From NCBI GenBank assembly GCA_005239175.1, contig SOPS01000001.1:620001-684000 (forward strand): a DNA stretch of 64,000 bases, in the 5' to 3' direction. This DNA comes from a halophilic archaeon SHRA6. Lineage in GTDB: Archaea > Halobacteriota > Halobacteria > Halobacteriales > Haloferacaceae. The notes beneath the pieces were generated by a model. The model saw only the letters and a list, made by a program, of their open reading frames with translations, was not told where the DNA came from and did not search any database. Position numbers and translations under genes: made by a program. This document shows, piece by piece, positions 17,996-28,316 of this stretch (the stretch's first letter is position 1; every line of letters begins with the position of its first letter).

Positions 17996-18060
17996 TTCGT
18001 CGTGGATGCAACTGTAAATTGTTCGGATACAAACAGCCGAAAATCGACTGACTACCTATA

Positions 18061-18309
18061 ATGATGGCAAACATGACAGAGATAGCTAATGTTGTACTGC
18101 AGGAAGGCGCGCTCACCGACCCGACCGCTGCGGCGGCGCTCGCCGTCGGTCTCGCGGCGTTCGGTGCAGGCTACGCAGAGCGAGGAATCGGTGCAGCGGC
18201 GGTTGGTGCGATGGCTGAAGACGAGGACCTGTTCGTTAATGGTCTGATCCTGACGGTGCTCCCGGAGACGCTGGTTATTCTCGCGCTGGTTGTCGTGTTC
18301 CTCGTCTAA
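18061..18309 (+). CDS. atpK: A-type ATP synthase proteolipid (c-ring) subunit K
   Basis: 82 residues forming one two-helix hairpin. Helix 1 has AAAALAVGLAAFGAGYAERG and helix 2 has LILTVLPETLVILALVVV. Glu69 in the LPET motif is the expected ion-binding carboxylate of the rotating c-ring. The single-hairpin length is normal for haloarchaea. Several Met codons lie at the start (18061, 18064, 18073), so the exact N-terminus is uncertain by a few residues. It is preceded by a long gap with a candidate promoter and followed 21 nt later by atpE. Confidence 0.93.
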   Translation: MMANMTEIANVVLQEGALTDPTAAAALAVGLAAFGAGYAERGIGAAAVGAMAEDEDLFVNGLILTVLPETLVILALVVVFLV

Positions 18310-18330
18310 CTGCCCCGTTTCATTTCACCA

Positions 18331-18912
18331 ATGAGCTTAGAAACAGTTGTTACGGACATCAAAACGGAGGCGGAAGCGCGCGCGGAGGAGATCCGCGAAG
18401 CGGCTGAATCGGAGGCCGACTCGATCATCGAGGCTGCCGAGGCGGACGCTGAGGAGATCCTCGAAGAGCGCGAAGCCGCGGTCGAGCGGCAGATCGCCCA
18501 AGAGCGCGAGCAGACGCTCTCGAGTGCGAAACTCGAAGCCAAGCAGGCACGGCTCGAAGCGCGTCGAAACGTCCTCGAGGAGGTCCGTGAGACGGTTGAA
18601 TCGCGGCTCGCCTCGCTTGCGGGCGACGAGCGCGAGGAGCTAACTCGGGCGTTGCTCGAAGCAGCCGCCGAGGAGTTCGAGGACGCAAACAGCGTCTCGG
18701 TATACTGCCGAGCCGACGATGAGGCGCTGCTCGAGGAGATCCTCGCCGACTACGACGGCTTCACTGTCGCCGGCACGCGTGAGTGTCTCGGCGGCGTCGT
18801 TCTCGAGAGCGACGAATCTCGCGTCCGCGTCAACAACACGTTCGACTCCGTACTGGAGGATGTCTGGGACGACAATCTAAAAGCGCTAAGCGATATCCTG
18901 TTCGACCAATGA
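18331..18912 (+). CDS. atpE: A-type ATP synthase peripheral stalk subunit E
   Basis: 193 residues. The first 100 residues are a charged coiled coil (AEEIREAAESEADSIIEAAE and onward). The globular C-terminal domain contains TRECLGGVVLESDESRVRVNNTF-type sequence, the family signature that binds the catalytic head. With subunit H it forms the stator stalk. The stop overlaps the atpC start (ATGA at 18909), indicating coupled translation. Confidence 0.93.
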   Translation: MSLETVVTDIKTEAEARAEEIREAAESEADSIIEAAEADAEEILEEREAAVERQIAQEREQTLSSAKLEAKQARLEARRNVLEEVRETVESRLASLAGDEREELTRALLEAAAEEFEDANSVSVYCRADDEALLEEILADYDGFTVAGTRECLGGVVLESDESRVRVNNTFDSVLEDVWDDNLKALSDILFDQ

Positions 18913-19955
18913 GCACAAGCGGCACATCGAACCCGGAGTACGTCAATGCCCGCGTTCGTGCGCGTCGTGCAGCGCTTTTTAGCGACGACGAGTATCAAAA
19001 ACTGGTTCGGATGAGCCCGGCTGAGATCGCCCGCCGGATGGAAGAGACCGAGTACGAAGCCGAGATCAACGCGCTCGGCACGCGACACTCCGGCGTCGAC
19101 CTCATTGAGTACGCGCTCAACCGAAACCTCGCAAAACACTTCGACGATCTGCTCGATTTCTCGGAGGGACAGCTCTATGATCTGATCGCCAGATACCTCC
19201 GGAAGTTCGACGCGTGGAACGCGAAGACGATCATCCGGGGGCTGTACGTCGGAGCCGATCGCGACTCGATCGAGACTGACCTCATCCGGGCCGGCGAGTT
19301 CAGCGATCGCATGATTTCGCGGCTGCTGGACGCCGGCACGATCGAAGATGTGGTAACGATCCTCAACGGAACGATTTTCGGAGAAGGCCTCACCGAGGCA
19401 TACGCCGATTACGAGGAGACCGACCTGTTGGTTCCGCTCGAGAACGCGATCGATCGTGGCTTCTATGGGCACTTACTCGACGACCTGCCGAACTCGGAAC
19501 CGGTGCAGCTGTACCGGGAGTTCCTGGTTGCCGAGATCGACTTCCGGAACGCACGGAACGCGCTCCGGTTGGCCCGAAGCGGCGCAGACATCGACCCGGC
19601 CGCGTACTACATCGACGGCGGGAAGCTTTTCAACCCGAGCGAACTCAACACGCTCGTTCAGAATCAAGAAGAACTCGTATCCCACATCCGCGAGAGCAGC
19701 TACGGACGAGAGCTAACCGACGTCCTCGACGAGCTAGAGGACGCCGATAGTATGATTTCGTTCGAGCGTGGGATCGAGAAGGCGCTTTTGGCCTACTCGA
19801 AACGCCTTGGCAACGTCCATCCGATGTCGGTCGCGCCGGTGATCTCGTACATCCTCGCAAAAGAGCGCGAGGTCGAGAACATTCGAGCGATCGCTCGTGG
19901 CCGAGAGGCCGGATTGAGCCAAGCAGAGATCGAATCGGAGTTGGTGATCCTATGA
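18909..19955 (+). CDS. atpC: A-type ATP synthase subunit C (central rotor adaptor)
   Basis: 348 residues, V-ATPase subunit d/C family. It contains NPEYVNARVRARRAALF at the start, an internal threefold helical repeat, and AYILAKEREVENIRAIARGR near the C-terminus, the conserved signature. It couples the central stalk to the c-ring. The ATG at 18909 overlaps the atpE stop, and the gene's own stop overlaps the atpF start by 4 nt. An in-frame extension starting at 18783 runs through atpE in another frame and is rejected. Confidence 0.93.
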   Translation: MSTSGTSNPEYVNARVRARRAALFSDDEYQKLVRMSPAEIARRMEETEYEAEINALGTRHSGVDLIEYALNRNLAKHFDDLLDFSEGQLYDLIARYLRKFDAWNAKTIIRGLYVGADRDSIETDLIRAGEFSDRMISRLLDAGTIEDVVTILNGTIFGEGLTEAYADYEETDLLVPLENAIDRGFYGHLLDDLPNSEPVQLYREFLVAEIDFRNARNALRLARSGADIDPAAYYIDGGKLFNPSELNTLVQNQEELVSHIRESSYGRELTDVLDELEDADSMISFERGIEKALLAYSKRLGNVHPMSVAPVISYILAKEREVENIRAIARGREAGLSQAEIESELVIL

Positions 19956-20278
19956 GCCAGGAGATCGCAGTTATCGGCAGCCCAGATTTCACGACCGGCT
20001 TTCGGCTCGCCGGTGTTCGTAAATGCGAAAACGTCCCCGACGATGAGAAGGACGAACAACTCGACGACGCCGTCGAACGCGTACTCGAAGACGATGATGT
20101 CGGGATCATCATCATGTACAATGACGATCTCGATCACCTCTCGCGATCGGCCCGAAACGCAGTCGAAACGAGCATCGAGCCGACGCTCGTCACCCTTGGC
20201 GGTGGCGCAGGCAGCGGCGGGCTCCGCGACCAGATCAAACGAGCCATCGGAATCGACCTGATGGACGAAGAAGACTAA
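19952..20278 (+). CDS. atpF: A-type ATP synthase central stalk subunit F
   Basis: 108 residues. [19 protein letters not shown] at the N-terminus and the [14 protein letters not shown] region match subunit F, a Rossmann-like protein attached to the rotor shaft that modulates catalysis. It overlaps atpC by 4 nt and ends 2 nt before atpA. Confidence 0.93.
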   Translation: MSQEIAVIGSPDFTTGFRLAGVRKCENVPDDEKDEQLDDAVERVLEDDDVGIIIMYNDDLDHLSRSARNAVETSIEPTLVTLGGGAGSGGLRDQIKRAIGIDLMDEED

Positions 20279-20280
20279 CT

Positions 20281-22046
<1,766 letters not shown>

Positions 22047-22047
<1 letters not shown>

Positions 22048-23456
22048 TGAAAGAATATCAAACCATCACCGAGATCAGCGGACCGCTCGTGTACGCCGAG
22101 GTCGACGAACCGATCGGCTACGACGAGATGGTCGAGATCGAAACGGACGACGGACGGACGCTCCGCGGCCAGGTGCTCGAATCCTCCGACGGTATTGTCG
22201 CGATCCAGGTGTTCGAAGGGACCAGCGGGATCGATCGAAAGGCATCGGTCCGGTTCCTTGGAGAGACCCTGAAACTCCCCGTGACCGAGGATCTACTCGG
22301 TCGCGTCATGGACGGGTCGGGCCAGCCGATCGACGACGGCCCCGAGATCGTTCCCGAGGAGCGCCGTGACATCATCGGCGCAGCAATCAATCCGTACTCG
22401 CGAGAGTACCCCGAGGAGTTCATCCAGACCGGCGTGTCGGCGATCGACGGGATGAACACCCTTGTCCGCGGCCAGAAGCTGCCGATCTTCTCGGCGTCTG
22501 GACTGCCGCACAACAACCTGGCGCTGCAGATCGCTCGGCAGGCGACGGTGCCAGAAGACGACGAGGAGGGCGGTTCGGAGTTCGCAGTGGTCTTCGGTGC
22601 AATGGGAATCACGCAGGAAGAGGCAAACGAGTTCATGCAGGACTTCGAGCGCACCGGCGCGCTGGAGCGCTCTGTGGTCTTCATGAATCTCGCGGACGAC
22701 CCCGCCGTCGAGCGGACGGTTACCCCGCGACTTGCGCTCACCACCGCCGAGTATCTCGCCTTCGACAAGGACTACCACGTCCTCGTTATCCTGACGGACA
22801 TGACCAACTACTGCGAGGCGCTCCGTGAGATCGGGGCGGCTCGCGAGGAGGTCCCCGGACGGCGTGGGTACCCCGGATACATGTACACCGACCTGGCGCA
22901 ACTGTACGAGCGTGCGGGTCGGATCGAGGGCCGTGCGGGATCGGTGACACAGATTCCGATTCTCACGATGCCCGGCGACGACGACACGCACCCGATTCCG
23001 GATCTGACCGGCTACATTACCGAAGGGCAGATCTACATCGATCGTGCGCTCAACAGCCAGGGCATTCAGCCGCCGATCAACCCGTTGCCGAGCCTCTCGC
23101 GGCTCATGGACGACGGGATCGGTGAGGGGCTCACCCGTGAGGACCACAGCGACGTCGCAAACCAGATGTATGCGGCGTACGCCGAGGGTGAGAACCTGCG
23201 GGACCTCGTGAACATTGTCGGTCGTGAGGCGCTCTCAGAGCGGGACAACAAGTACCTCGACTTCGCGGACCGCTTCGAAGCGGAGTTCATCCAGCAGGGC
23301 TACGACACCAACCGATCGATCGAGGAGACCCTCTCGATCGGCTGGGAGCTTCTGAGCAGCCTGCCGAAATCTGAACTCAACCGGGTCGACGAGGAGTTCA
23401 TCGAAAAGTACTACCTCGAAGACGACGCCGAAACTGCAGAAGTCACCGCCGACTGA
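22047..23456 (+). CDS. atpB: A-type ATP synthase regulatory subunit B
   Basis: 469 residues. It has the beta-barrel start ([20 protein letters not shown]) and the degenerate nucleotide site ([20 protein letters not shown] in place of a P-loop). The segments [20 protein letters not shown] and [20 protein letters not shown] are specific to non-catalytic B subunits. It alternates with subunit A in the hexamer. It is the last contiguous gene of the operon; atpD, normally next, lies 870 nt further on beyond an inverted gene. Confidence 0.96.
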
Positions 23457-23499
23457 ACGGCGGTTGGTAGTCTCAGTCGATCGAAGTCTTTTGTGAGAT

Positions 23500-24231
23500 T
23501 TACCCGCGTTTTGTCCACGAGAGCGATAGCTCCACATCTTCGTCGATCAGCTCAGCGACGTGGCAGGTCTGCTCGCCCGTCTCGACGATCCGTTCGAGGG
23601 TTCGATCGTCAGTCTCATCGACACCGACGAGTTCGACTGTCAGCTCGATCGACTCGACGGAGCCCGCTTTAGGCCAGCTTTCGGCTGATACTGCAACACC
23701 GTCGAAGTGGATGTCACGGATGTCTGCCTGGACGCCGATACTGACAGAGAGACACGCAGCGAAGGCGGCGGTAAAATAGTCGATCGGCGTTGGGGCTTGC
23801 CCGCCACCGAACGACGCTCCCCCGTCGTATGGCCACTCGTACCCGCCGGCGGAGACGAAGCCGGAGCGATCCGCAGCAAAGTGGGCGGTTGCCCGGCGAT
23901 TCGGCAGCACGGTAGGCGTGTCCGCCGCTGCGTCGGGCGTATCGAGTTCGTCGAGTTCGTTGAGTTCGTCGAGAAGTTCGTCGATCGATTCTGCGGCAGA
24001 CGCGACAATCCCGATCGGTGTCCCCGGCGGTGCGGTCTCATCCGCAGCGAGAAGCGATCGTCTGAGCACACCGTCCTCGCGGGCGGTAATCGTCGCTTGG
24101 ATGTGTCCGGAGTGCACGTCGACGATCGGCTCGTCCGCACTGACAGCTTCGCCCACCGAGACGTGCCACTCGGCCACGGTCGCCGCTGCCGACGGATCAT
24201 CGAGCCAGGGCGTTTTGAGAACGTACGCCAT
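23500..24231 (-). CDS. Lipoyl-like domain fused to OsmC-family domain
   Basis: 243 residues. Residues 1-75 resemble a biotin/lipoyl hammerhead domain (WHVSVGEAVSADEPIVDVHS followed by an ATITA strand, then a PPGTPIGIV turn), but the position of the modified lysine is not lysine (HSGHIQ). A Leu/Asp/Glu-rich linker leads to an OsmC-like domain (110-243) with GQAPTPIDYFTAAFAACLSVSIG, holding one peroxidatic-type cysteine, and a later GEQTCHVAELI with the second. OsmC proteins reduce organic hydroperoxides. The gene lies inverted between atpB and atpD. The start at 24231 is chosen from the MAYVLKTPWL context; 24252 is possible. Confidence 0.75.
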   Translation of the reverse strand: MAYVLKTPWLDDPSAAATVAEWHVSVGEAVSADEPIVDVHSGHIQATITAREDGVLRRSLLAADETAPPGTPIGIVASAAESIDELLDELNELDELDTPDAAADTPTVLPNRRATAHFAADRSGFVSAGGYEWPYDGGASFGGGQAPTPIDYFTAAFAACLSVSIGVQADIRDIHFDGVAVSAESWPKAGSVESIELTVELVGVDETDDRTLERIVETGEQTCHVAELIDEDVELSLSWTKRG

Positions 24232-24294
24232 GTCGGCCTGTTCGATTGGCATGGATATGCTCGTTTCGGCGGACCGCCGGGGGAACTGGAAACC

Positions 24295-24300
24295 TTTAGG
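24295..24300 (+). promoter_or_regulatory. Candidate separate promoter of atpD
   Basis: TTTAGG is centred about 33 nt before the atpD ATG at 24330, predicting a leader of about 6 nt. Since an inverted gene separates atpD from the main operon, atpD needs its own promoter, and this is the best candidate. Confidence 0.45.
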
Positions 24301-24329
24301 CACCTCCCAGCACAATCAGCCGCTAAGAG

Positions 24330-25025
24330 ATGGCCGAGGACGTCAAACCGACCCGAAAGAACCTGATGGCGATCGAGGACCGCATCGAGCTGTCCGAGCG
24401 GGGTCACGATACCCTCGAACAGAAGCGAGATGGGCTGATTATGGAGTTCATGGACATCCTCGATCAGGCCCAGGACGTGCGATCGGAGCTGAGCGACGAC
24501 TACAAAACCGCCCAACGGAAGCTCAACATGGCCCGGGCAATGGAAGGCGACGTCGCTGTTCGCGGGGCGGCCGCCGCGCTGCAGGAACACCCCGAAATCA
24601 CGACCCAGTCGAAGAACATCATGGGCGTGGTCGTTCCGCAGATCGAGTCCACAAAAGTCAAAAAGAACCTCGGCGAGCGCGGGTACGGACTGCTCGGCTC
24701 GTCCGCACGGATCGACGAGGCCGCAGACGCCTACGAGGAGCTCTTAGAGACGCTCATTCTCGCCGCAGAAGTCGAGACGGCGATGAAAAAGATGCTCGAA
24801 GAGATCGAGACGACCAAACGCCGTGTCAACGCCTTAGAGTTCAAGCTCTTGCCCGAACTGTACGACAATCAAGACTATATCGAACAGAAACTCGAAGAAC
24901 AAGAGCGCGAGGAGATCTTCCGGCTGAAAAAGATCAAGGGCAAAAAAGAAGACGAAGAGCGCGAGGAGCGTGAGGCCGAACAGGAAGCCGAAGAAGCCGC
25001 AGAGACCGTCCCGGCCGACGACTGA
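24330..25025 (+). CDS. atpD: A-type ATP synthase central stalk subunit D
   Basis: 231 residues, mainly a long antiparallel helical hairpin (residues 1-75 and 130-215), as expected for the rotor shaft that turns inside the A3B3 head. Diagnostic stretches are [20 protein letters not shown] and [20 protein letters not shown]. The C-terminal 30 residues are extremely Glu-rich, a haloarchaeal extension. It is separated from atpA-B by the inverted OsmC-family gene and has a candidate promoter of its own. A T-tract (25030-25034) follows the stop. Confidence 0.93.
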   Translation: MAEDVKPTRKNLMAIEDRIELSERGHDTLEQKRDGLIMEFMDILDQAQDVRSELSDDYKTAQRKLNMARAMEGDVAVRGAAAALQEHPEITTQSKNIMGVVVPQIESTKVKKNLGERGYGLLGSSARIDEAADAYEELLETLILAAEVETAMKKMLEEIETTKRRVNALEFKLLPELYDNQDYIEQKLEEQEREEIFRLKKIKGKKEDEEREEREAEQEAEEAAETVPADD

Positions 25026-25029
25026 CCCG

Positions 25030-25034
25030 TTTTT
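25030..25034 (+). terminator. Possible T-tract terminator of atpD
   Basis: Five consecutive T residues start 5 nt after the atpD stop codon. Archaeal intrinsic termination uses short U-tracts. The tract is too close to the next ATG (25047) to be its TATA box. Weak evidence, since read-through into the following gene is equally possible. Confidence 0.25.
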
Positions 25035-25046
25035 ATTCTGGTCGCT

Positions 25047-25439
25047 ATGGCATGTCCGAACTGTGGAGCCGACCAAATTTTCTTTCCCATTCCCACAGCG
25101 CTTCGATCGATCGCCGACAGTGACGCCGCGGGAATCTGTCCGCACTGTCTCGCTTTTGAGCCCGTCGAAGACCCAGCAGAAATCAGTGCAGACGCGAACT
25201 TCTCGGCGATCGAGGCGTCGTTTCCGGACGGAGAGCCGGGCGTTGCGATCGCGTTACTCCTCGCGCGGCTCGATAGCCTCGCGCTCCACCGCCAGGCGGT
25301 CGTCGAGCTGTTCGACTACGCGGAGTCGAACGGCGCAGACGTGTTTTTGACGCTCGATCGGCTCATCGAATCAGACTCGGTTGAACCGTGGTTCGATCTT
25401 GAACGGCGGCGATCGCAGCTGGACGCGTGGGTGCAGTAG
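25047..25439 (+). CDS. Small haloarchaeal zinc-finger-like protein (DUF6276-like)
   Basis: 130 residues. It starts MACPNCGADQIFFPIPTALR and has a second pair ICPHC at about residues 30-34, so two CxxC pairs probably bind one zinc. The remainder is helical (EPGVAIALLLARLDSLALHR). It matches, from memory, the haloarchaeal family DUF6276, of unknown function. It lies 21 nt after atpD on the same strand and may be co-transcribed with it. Confidence 0.7.
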   Translation: MACPNCGADQIFFPIPTALRSIADSDAAGICPHCLAFEPVEDPAEISADANFSAIEASFPDGEPGVAIALLLARLDSLALHRQAVVELFDYAESNGADVFLTLDRLIESDSVEPWFDLERRRSQLDAWVQ

Positions 25440-25466
25440 TGCTTGCAGTCAAAAAACAAAATAGCG

Positions 25467-25673
25467 TTATCGTTCTATCGTGCGTCGATCACGACGCTCT
25501 TGTATTGCATCGCGAAGTGCATCAGCCTCGTCGTCACTCAAAATCCCTGCCAGTTCGAGTAGCGATCGCTCGGCAGTCAATCGGAGAATAACCGCAGAAA
25601 AGGTTTCATCAGGAGATCGACGAGCATCAAGACGTTCGTATGCTTCCTCAGATATCTCGATTCTTTTCGACAT
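25467..25673 (-). CDS. Orphan VapB-type antitoxin
   Basis: 68 residues: MSKRIEISEEAYERLDARRS, then DETFSAVILRLTAE. This is the short beta-strand plus helix pattern of haloarchaeal VapB-like antitoxins (DUF217-type). A PIN-domain toxin would be expected immediately downstream, but there is none: the next gene is the convergent zinc-finger-like gene at 25047. The start lies 8 nt after the prf1 stop on the same strand, so it may be co-transcribed with the release-factor gene. It could be a solitary regulator or a remnant. Confidence 0.65.
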   Translation of the reverse strand: MSKRIEISEEAYERLDARRSPDETFSAVILRLTAERSLLELAGILSDDEADALRDAIQERRDRRTIER

Positions 25674-25681
25674 GAGATTAT

Positions 25682-26926
25682 TTACACACCTGTCGAGTAC
25701 CGCAAAATCCCGGCAATCCCGCCAAAGGCGTCGTAGAGCTGTTCGCCCTTCTCGAAGTCCGTCGAGATGAACTTCGTCTCCGTCCCGCGCTGTTCGGCGA
25801 TGTTGATCAGATGATCGATCACGTCTTCGCGTTCTTTGACCGTGGCCTCCGAGCCGTCCGCACAGTCGTGGGCGGGGGTCGAGTGACGGCGATCGATCAC
25901 TTCGAACTCCTCGGTTCCGTTGCAGTCGTAGATGACGACGTCTTTCCGGAGGTCTTCGGAGATGAGCAGCCGATCGACCGAACCCATGATGAGATTCTCA
26001 CGGGTGGCCTCGAAGCCGTAGGTCGCCTCCTCGCCGGTGTGGAGGTTCTCGAAGAACTCCTCCATCTCGTGTTTGTCTTTGACGATCTCCTGGTCGGCGA
26101 GCACGTCGCTTGCGCGATCGACGAGGTCCTTGAGCCCAGACTCGTCGGTGTAGGAGACATCGAACTTGCCGAGTACTTTGTCCTGCAGTTCGTGGTGGAG
26201 GTAGCCGCCGTCGAGGAACTCGTCTTTCGTTGGAGACGGGCCGCCGACGAGGATACCGTCGAGTTCGTGTCGCTTCGATACGAAGAGATCGTTGGCCATC
26301 TCGGCGACCTCCTGATAGAAGTTGTCGATCGCCTCGAGTCGCAGCCGGGCGAACCGCTGGGCTGACTGGCCACCTTTGCGCTGCTTGCCAGGGACGAGCG
26401 AGGAGGCTGATTTAACCGCTTCGACGCGCTTGCCCTTGAGCCAGCCGACGTTCGCTTCTCGGCGATCGAGGACAATGAGCCCGAAGAGCCCCTTGTCCGA
26501 GAGCATGTGCTCGAGGGGCTCTGTGAGGAAGTCCGAGTCGCAGTGATAGCGGAAGGATTCGATCGGCTCTGGCGGCCGTTCGAGCACGCGGGTGACCATG
26601 TCAGTCTGGCCGCCGCCGCTGTCGACTGCCCCGGAGAACAGGACGATTCCGTTCTCTGGTGGGTACGTATCGTAGTATCGCAGTCGGTCTTTGATGCTCG
26701 TCAGCGCATCCTGCACGTTCGTCCGGGTCTGTTTGGACTTGATGTTCGCCGCCTCAGAGTGTTCTTGGGTAACATGGGCGACGACATCGGAGATCTGCTT
26801 GTCGTCGGGAATGTAGATCGTGACGAGCTGCGTGCCGGAGCCCTCGTACTCCTGGAGCTCCTCGATCACCTTTTTAAATTCGTATTTGCGGCGATCGGCG
26901 CTCGCCTCGTCAGCCTCGGTGCTCAT
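25682..26926 (-). CDS. prf1: Peptide chain release factor aRF1
   Basis: 414 residues. The stop-codon recognition motif NIKS is at 61-64 and the peptidyl-hydrolysis motif GGQ at 185-187 (RKGGQSAQRFARLR). The N, M and C domains follow the eRF1/aRF1 order. It recognises all three stop codons and releases the nascent chain. A minus-strand TATA-like GCTTACTTAC near 26950-26960 sits about 27 nt before the ATG, giving a nearly leaderless mRNA. An antitoxin-like gene follows after 8 nt. Confidence 0.97.
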   Translation of the reverse strand: MSTEADEASADRRKYEFKKVIEELQEYEGSGTQLVTIYIPDDKQISDVVAHVTQEHSEAANIKSKQTRTNVQDALTSIKDRLRYYDTYPPENGIVLFSGAVDSGGGQTDMVTRVLERPPEPIESFRYHCDSDFLTEPLEHMLSDKGLFGLIVLDRREANVGWLKGKRVEAVKSASSLVPGKQRKGGQSAQRFARLRLEAIDNFYQEVAEMANDLFVSKRHELDGILVGGPSPTKDEFLDGGYLHHELQDKVLGKFDVSYTDESGLKDLVDRASDVLADQEIVKDKHEMEEFFENLHTGEEATYGFEATRENLIMGSVDRLLISEDLRKDVVIYDCNGTEEFEVIDRRHSTPAHDCADGSEATVKEREDVIDHLINIAEQRGTETKFISTDFEKGEQLYDAFGGIAGILRYSTGV

Positions 26927-27022
26927 TACCTCTACATGGCCGTGCAGCGGGTAAGTAAGCTTTGACCTGTGACGACGCCCGTTTGTGCGTGGGTGGCAAC
27001 CGCGATCCCGTCAAGAGCGTAG

Positions 27023-27030
27023 TTTTATAC
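27023..27030 (+). promoter_or_regulatory. TATA box of the MinD-family gene
   Basis: TTTTATAC is centred 28 nt before the ATG at 27055. It supports that start against an in-frame codon at 26962 and predicts a leaderless transcript. Confidence 0.65.
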
Positions 27031-27054
27031 TTGCGTCGGGGGTTTGTGAGACGT

Positions 27055-28266
27055 ATGGCACAGGTGTACGCGATCGCCAGCGCGAAAGGCGGCGTTGGCA
27101 AAACGACGACGACGGCGAACCTCGGGGCGGTGATCGCCGACGCCGGCGCGTCGGTCGTCGTCGTCGACGGTGATATCGGGATGGCGAACCTCGGCGGTGC
27201 CCTTGGGGTCACCGACGTCTCGCCGACACTGCACGACGTGTTGGCGGGCAAAGCCGATCCAACCGACGCGGCCTACGAGGTGCCGAACGGGAGTGGACTT
27301 CGGGTCGTACCGGGCGATACCGCGCTTGATTCGTTCGCATCGGCCGATCCCGGACGGCTGGAGGACGTGGTCAACGCCTTTGCAGATGCGGATTTTGTCT
27401 TCATCGACGTTGGGGCGGGCGTGAGCCACGAGACGAGCATCCCGCTGTCGATCGCCGATGGGGTCGTGCTCGTTTCAACCGCCGAACGAGATTCGCTCAT
27501 CGACACCGAAAAGACCCGCCAGCTGGCCGATCGGCTCGGCGGCACCGTCGTTGGGGCGATCATCACCCGCGTCGACCCTGGCGTCCCGGTCGCGGAGATG
27601 GTGAGGACTCACCTCAACGCAGAGATTCTCGGGACGGTTCCAGACGATACCGTGGTCCGCGAGTCGGTCGCCGCCGCCGAACCACTGCCGACATACGCCC
27701 CCTACAGCGCGGCCGCCGCTGCGTATCGAACGATCGCGGGTGCGCTAACCGAGTTAGAGATTCCCGAGCCGCCTGAGCCGCCGGCAGCGTTCACAAAAGG
27801 GGCAGTCACCACGGATCAAGACGATCCAGCAGACGACCTCGAGGCGGCGGCGACAGCTGAATCAGTCGCGGCCCGATCGATCGAGTCCGGAGCGGACAGC
27901 GGTGAGACCAGCGGTGGAGAGCGGACAGTTGACGATGACGCCCCCGAAGAGGCATGGGCAGATGCCGCCGAGAACCGCGCAGGCGGCGACGAAGCACCAG
28001 ATTCCGAAGGGGTGGCCGACGCCGCCGACAGCGACACCGCCGACAGCGACACCGCCGACGCCGAAACTGACACAAAGTCCGACGAGGACGACGTGCCCGA
28101 AGACGCGATTCCATTTCAGGGACGATCGGACGAGGAAGATGAAGAACCGCCGGAGATTCCTGACGCAGAGGGCGGATCTGTGACCGAGACAGCCGAAGAC
28201 GAGTCAGCTGAGGAAGACGACGGAAAAAAGAAGAAACGCGGCCTGTTCAGCCGGCTGTTTCGATGA
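27055..28266 (+). CDS. MinD/ParA-family ATPase with long acidic C-terminal tail
   Basis: 403 residues. The deviant Walker A KGGVGKT is at 11-17, followed by DGDIGMANLGGALGV and FIDVGAGVSHETSIPLSIAD, so residues 1-245 are a complete MinD-type ATPase. Residues 250-390 are a low-complexity acidic tail (Ala, Asp, Glu, Ser), including tandem DSDTADSDTAD. The final residues KKKKRGLFSRLFR are basic and potentially amphipathic, a plausible membrane-binding helix. Haloarchaeal MinD4 also has a C-terminal extension and positions archaella and chemosensory arrays; equivalence is inference. It is divergent from prf1. Confidence 0.85.
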   Translation: MAQVYAIASAKGGVGKTTTTANLGAVIADAGASVVVVDGDIGMANLGGALGVTDVSPTLHDVLAGKADPTDAAYEVPNGSGLRVVPGDTALDSFASADPGRLEDVVNAFADADFVFIDVGAGVSHETSIPLSIADGVVLVSTAERDSLIDTEKTRQLADRLGGTVVGAIITRVDPGVPVAEMVRTHLNAEILGTVPDDTVVRESVAAAEPLPTYAPYSAAAAAYRTIAGALTELEIPEPPEPPAAFTKGAVTTDQDDPADDLEAAATAESVAARSIESGADSGETSGGERTVDDDAPEEAWADAAENRAGGDEAPDSEGVADAADSDTADSDTADAETDTKSDEDDVPEDAIPFQGRSDEEDEEPPEIPDAEGGSVTETAEDESAEEDDGKKKKRGLFSRLFR

Positions 28267-28316
28267 GCGGATAGGTTCGATCGACAGCGCGGCCCCGGAC
28301 GATCGCGTGACTGCGC

